DNA of 5,822 bases, taken from assembly GCA_002352185.1 (NCBI GenBank), contig DEHY01000103.1:14078-19899 (forward strand). The letters run 5' to 3'. The translations under genes and the position numbers were made by a program. How positions within the stretch are numbered: position 1 is the stretch's first letter; every line of letters starts with the position of its first letter. This DNA is from Competibacteraceae bacterium UBA2788. GTDB taxonomy: Bacteria; Pseudomonadota; Gammaproteobacteria; Competibacterales; Competibacteraceae. Below, one piece after another: positions 5,110-5,822 of the stretch. Below the pieces are notes generated by a model. The model was not told the origin of the DNA. It made no database searches and saw only the letters and a program-made list of their open reading frames with translations.

Positions 5110-5822
5110 TCACTCCCGCAGCTCGCTGCGATTGGCGAACCACGCGAGCGCTTCCGGGTTGGCCAGCGCCTCGATGTTCTTGACCGGCCGGCCGTGGACG
5201 ACATTGCGCACCGCCAATTCAACGATCTTGCCGCTCTTGGTGCGCGGGATATCGGCCACCTGCAACACCTTGGCGGGGATGTGGCGCGGCGTGGCGCTCT
5301 CGCGGATCGTCCGCCTGATTTTGGCGATCAGTTCGGCGTCCAGTTCGACGCCTTCCTGGAGCTTCACGAACAGCACCACCCGAACATCGTCTTCCCAATC
5401 CTGCCCGATCACAATGGATTCGACCACCTCGGGCAGTTTTTCGACCTGACGGTAGATCTCGGCGGTGCCGATGCGCACGCCCCCCGGATTGAGCGTGGCG
5501 TCCGAGCGGCCATGGATGATCAAGCCCTCGTGCTCGGTCACTTCGCAAAAATCGCCGTGATGCCAGACGCCGGGAAAGCGCTCGAAGTAAGCGGCTCGGT
5601 ACTTCTTCCCGTCCGGGTCGTTCCAGAAGCCGACCGGCATGGAGGGAAACGGGCGGGTGCAGACCAGCTCGCCTTTTTCGCCCCGGATCGGCCGGCCGTT
5701 TTCGTCCCAGACCTCGACCGCCAGCCCCAGCCCCTTGCACTGAATCTCGCCGCGCCAGACCGGCAAGGTGGGATTGCCCAGCACGAAGCAGGAGACGATG
5801 TCGGTGCCGCCGGAAATGGAGG
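5110..5822 (-). CDS. aacS: Acetoacetyl-CoA synthetase, C-terminal third (5' end outside the window)
   Basis: The last 236 residues of an adenylate-forming acyl-CoA synthetase. The fragment starts with [12 protein letters not shown] just inside the edge, the segment equivalent to the ATP-binding motif of the family, and continues with [20 protein letters not shown]. The stretch [14 protein letters not shown] (about 5672-5631) followed by [10 protein letters not shown] is characteristic of acetoacetate-CoA ligase (EC 6.2.1.16) as distinct from acetyl-CoA synthetase. Motif A8 is [20 protein letters not shown]. The A10 catalytic lysine is in RTKSGKI, with K encoded at 5229-5227. The enzyme converts acetoacetate, ATP and CoA to acetoacetyl-CoA, AMP and PPi in the cytoplasm, feeding thiolase or polyhydroxybutyrate synthesis. 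Full-length proteins have about 650 residues, so roughly 410 are missing beyond the window. The gene is intact to its TGA stop and is followed by the hydrolase gene. Confidence 0.93.
   Translation of the reverse strand, partial: SISGGTDIVSCFVLGNPTLPVWRGEIQCKGLGLAVEVWDENGRPIRGEKGELVCTRPFPSMPVGFWNDPDGKKYRAAYFERFPGVWHHGDFCEVTEHEGLIIHGRSDATLNPGGVRIGTAEIYRQVEKLPEVVESIVIGQDWEDDVRVVLFVKLQEGVELDAELIAKIRRTIRESATPRHIPAKVLQVADIPRTKSGKIVELAVRNVVHGRPVKNIEALANPEALAWFANRSELRE

Noticed and set aside
5073..5222. Fifty-codon N-terminal extension of the leftward hydrolase, with an open frame up to an ATG at 5222
   Set aside because: It lies mostly inside the acetoacetyl-CoA synthetase coding region in another frame, is Arg/Ser-rich and unlike a hydrolase N-terminus. 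The ATG at 5072 has a good Shine-Dalgarno (AAGGG, 8 nt).

Overview
This is a GC-rich bacterial window (my impression is a little over 60% G+C; not counted) with six complete or near-complete protein genes, one fragment at its left edge and no RNA genes. Gene style, short intergenic gaps with Shine-Dalgarno sequences and the protein families suggest a proteobacterium, probably gammaproteobacterial. A relative of the glycogen- and polyhydroxyalkanoate-storing Competibacter group would fit, but that is a guess from gene content and no marker gene is present.

Layout from left to right. (1) The first 60 codons of a short-chain dehydrogenase/reductase read leftward off the window edge (182 to 1). 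(2) A divergent 138-bp gap holds a plausible rightward promoter, followed by a 401-aa FAD-dependent oxidoreductase of the protoporphyrinogen oxidase/amine oxidase type (321-1526). (3) A strong hairpin (1539-1570) separates it from a convergent, leftward 248-aa protein (1590-2336). That protein has a long Lys/Ala/Pro/Glu repeat tail fused to a C-terminal domain that looks like a starch/glycogen-binding module. The tail is encoded by a 36-bp tandem repeat. (4) Diverging from it, an acetylxylan esterase/cephalosporin deacetylase-type hydrolase (2450-3445) is followed rightward by an esterase-family hydrolase (3519-4247). A 25-bp near-perfect palindrome lies just before the second gene. (5) Convergent to these, with only 6 bp between stop codons, are two leftward genes: the C-terminal third of acetoacetyl-CoA synthetase (5822-5110) and, 37 bp downstream of it, a third alpha/beta hydrolase (5072-4254).

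How the genes may work together. Acetoacetyl-CoA synthetase activates free acetoacetate, a product of 3-hydroxybutyrate oxidation, and so links to polyhydroxybutyrate or ketone-body turnover. The hydrolase behind it is probably co-transcribed. The carbohydrate-binding repeat protein has no signal peptide and is the most unusual item: it may be a cytoplasmic glycogen-associated protein. Three different alpha/beta hydrolases lie within about 2.6 kb, but nothing in the sequence fixes their substrates. No mobile element, CRISPR array, tRNA or rRNA was seen.
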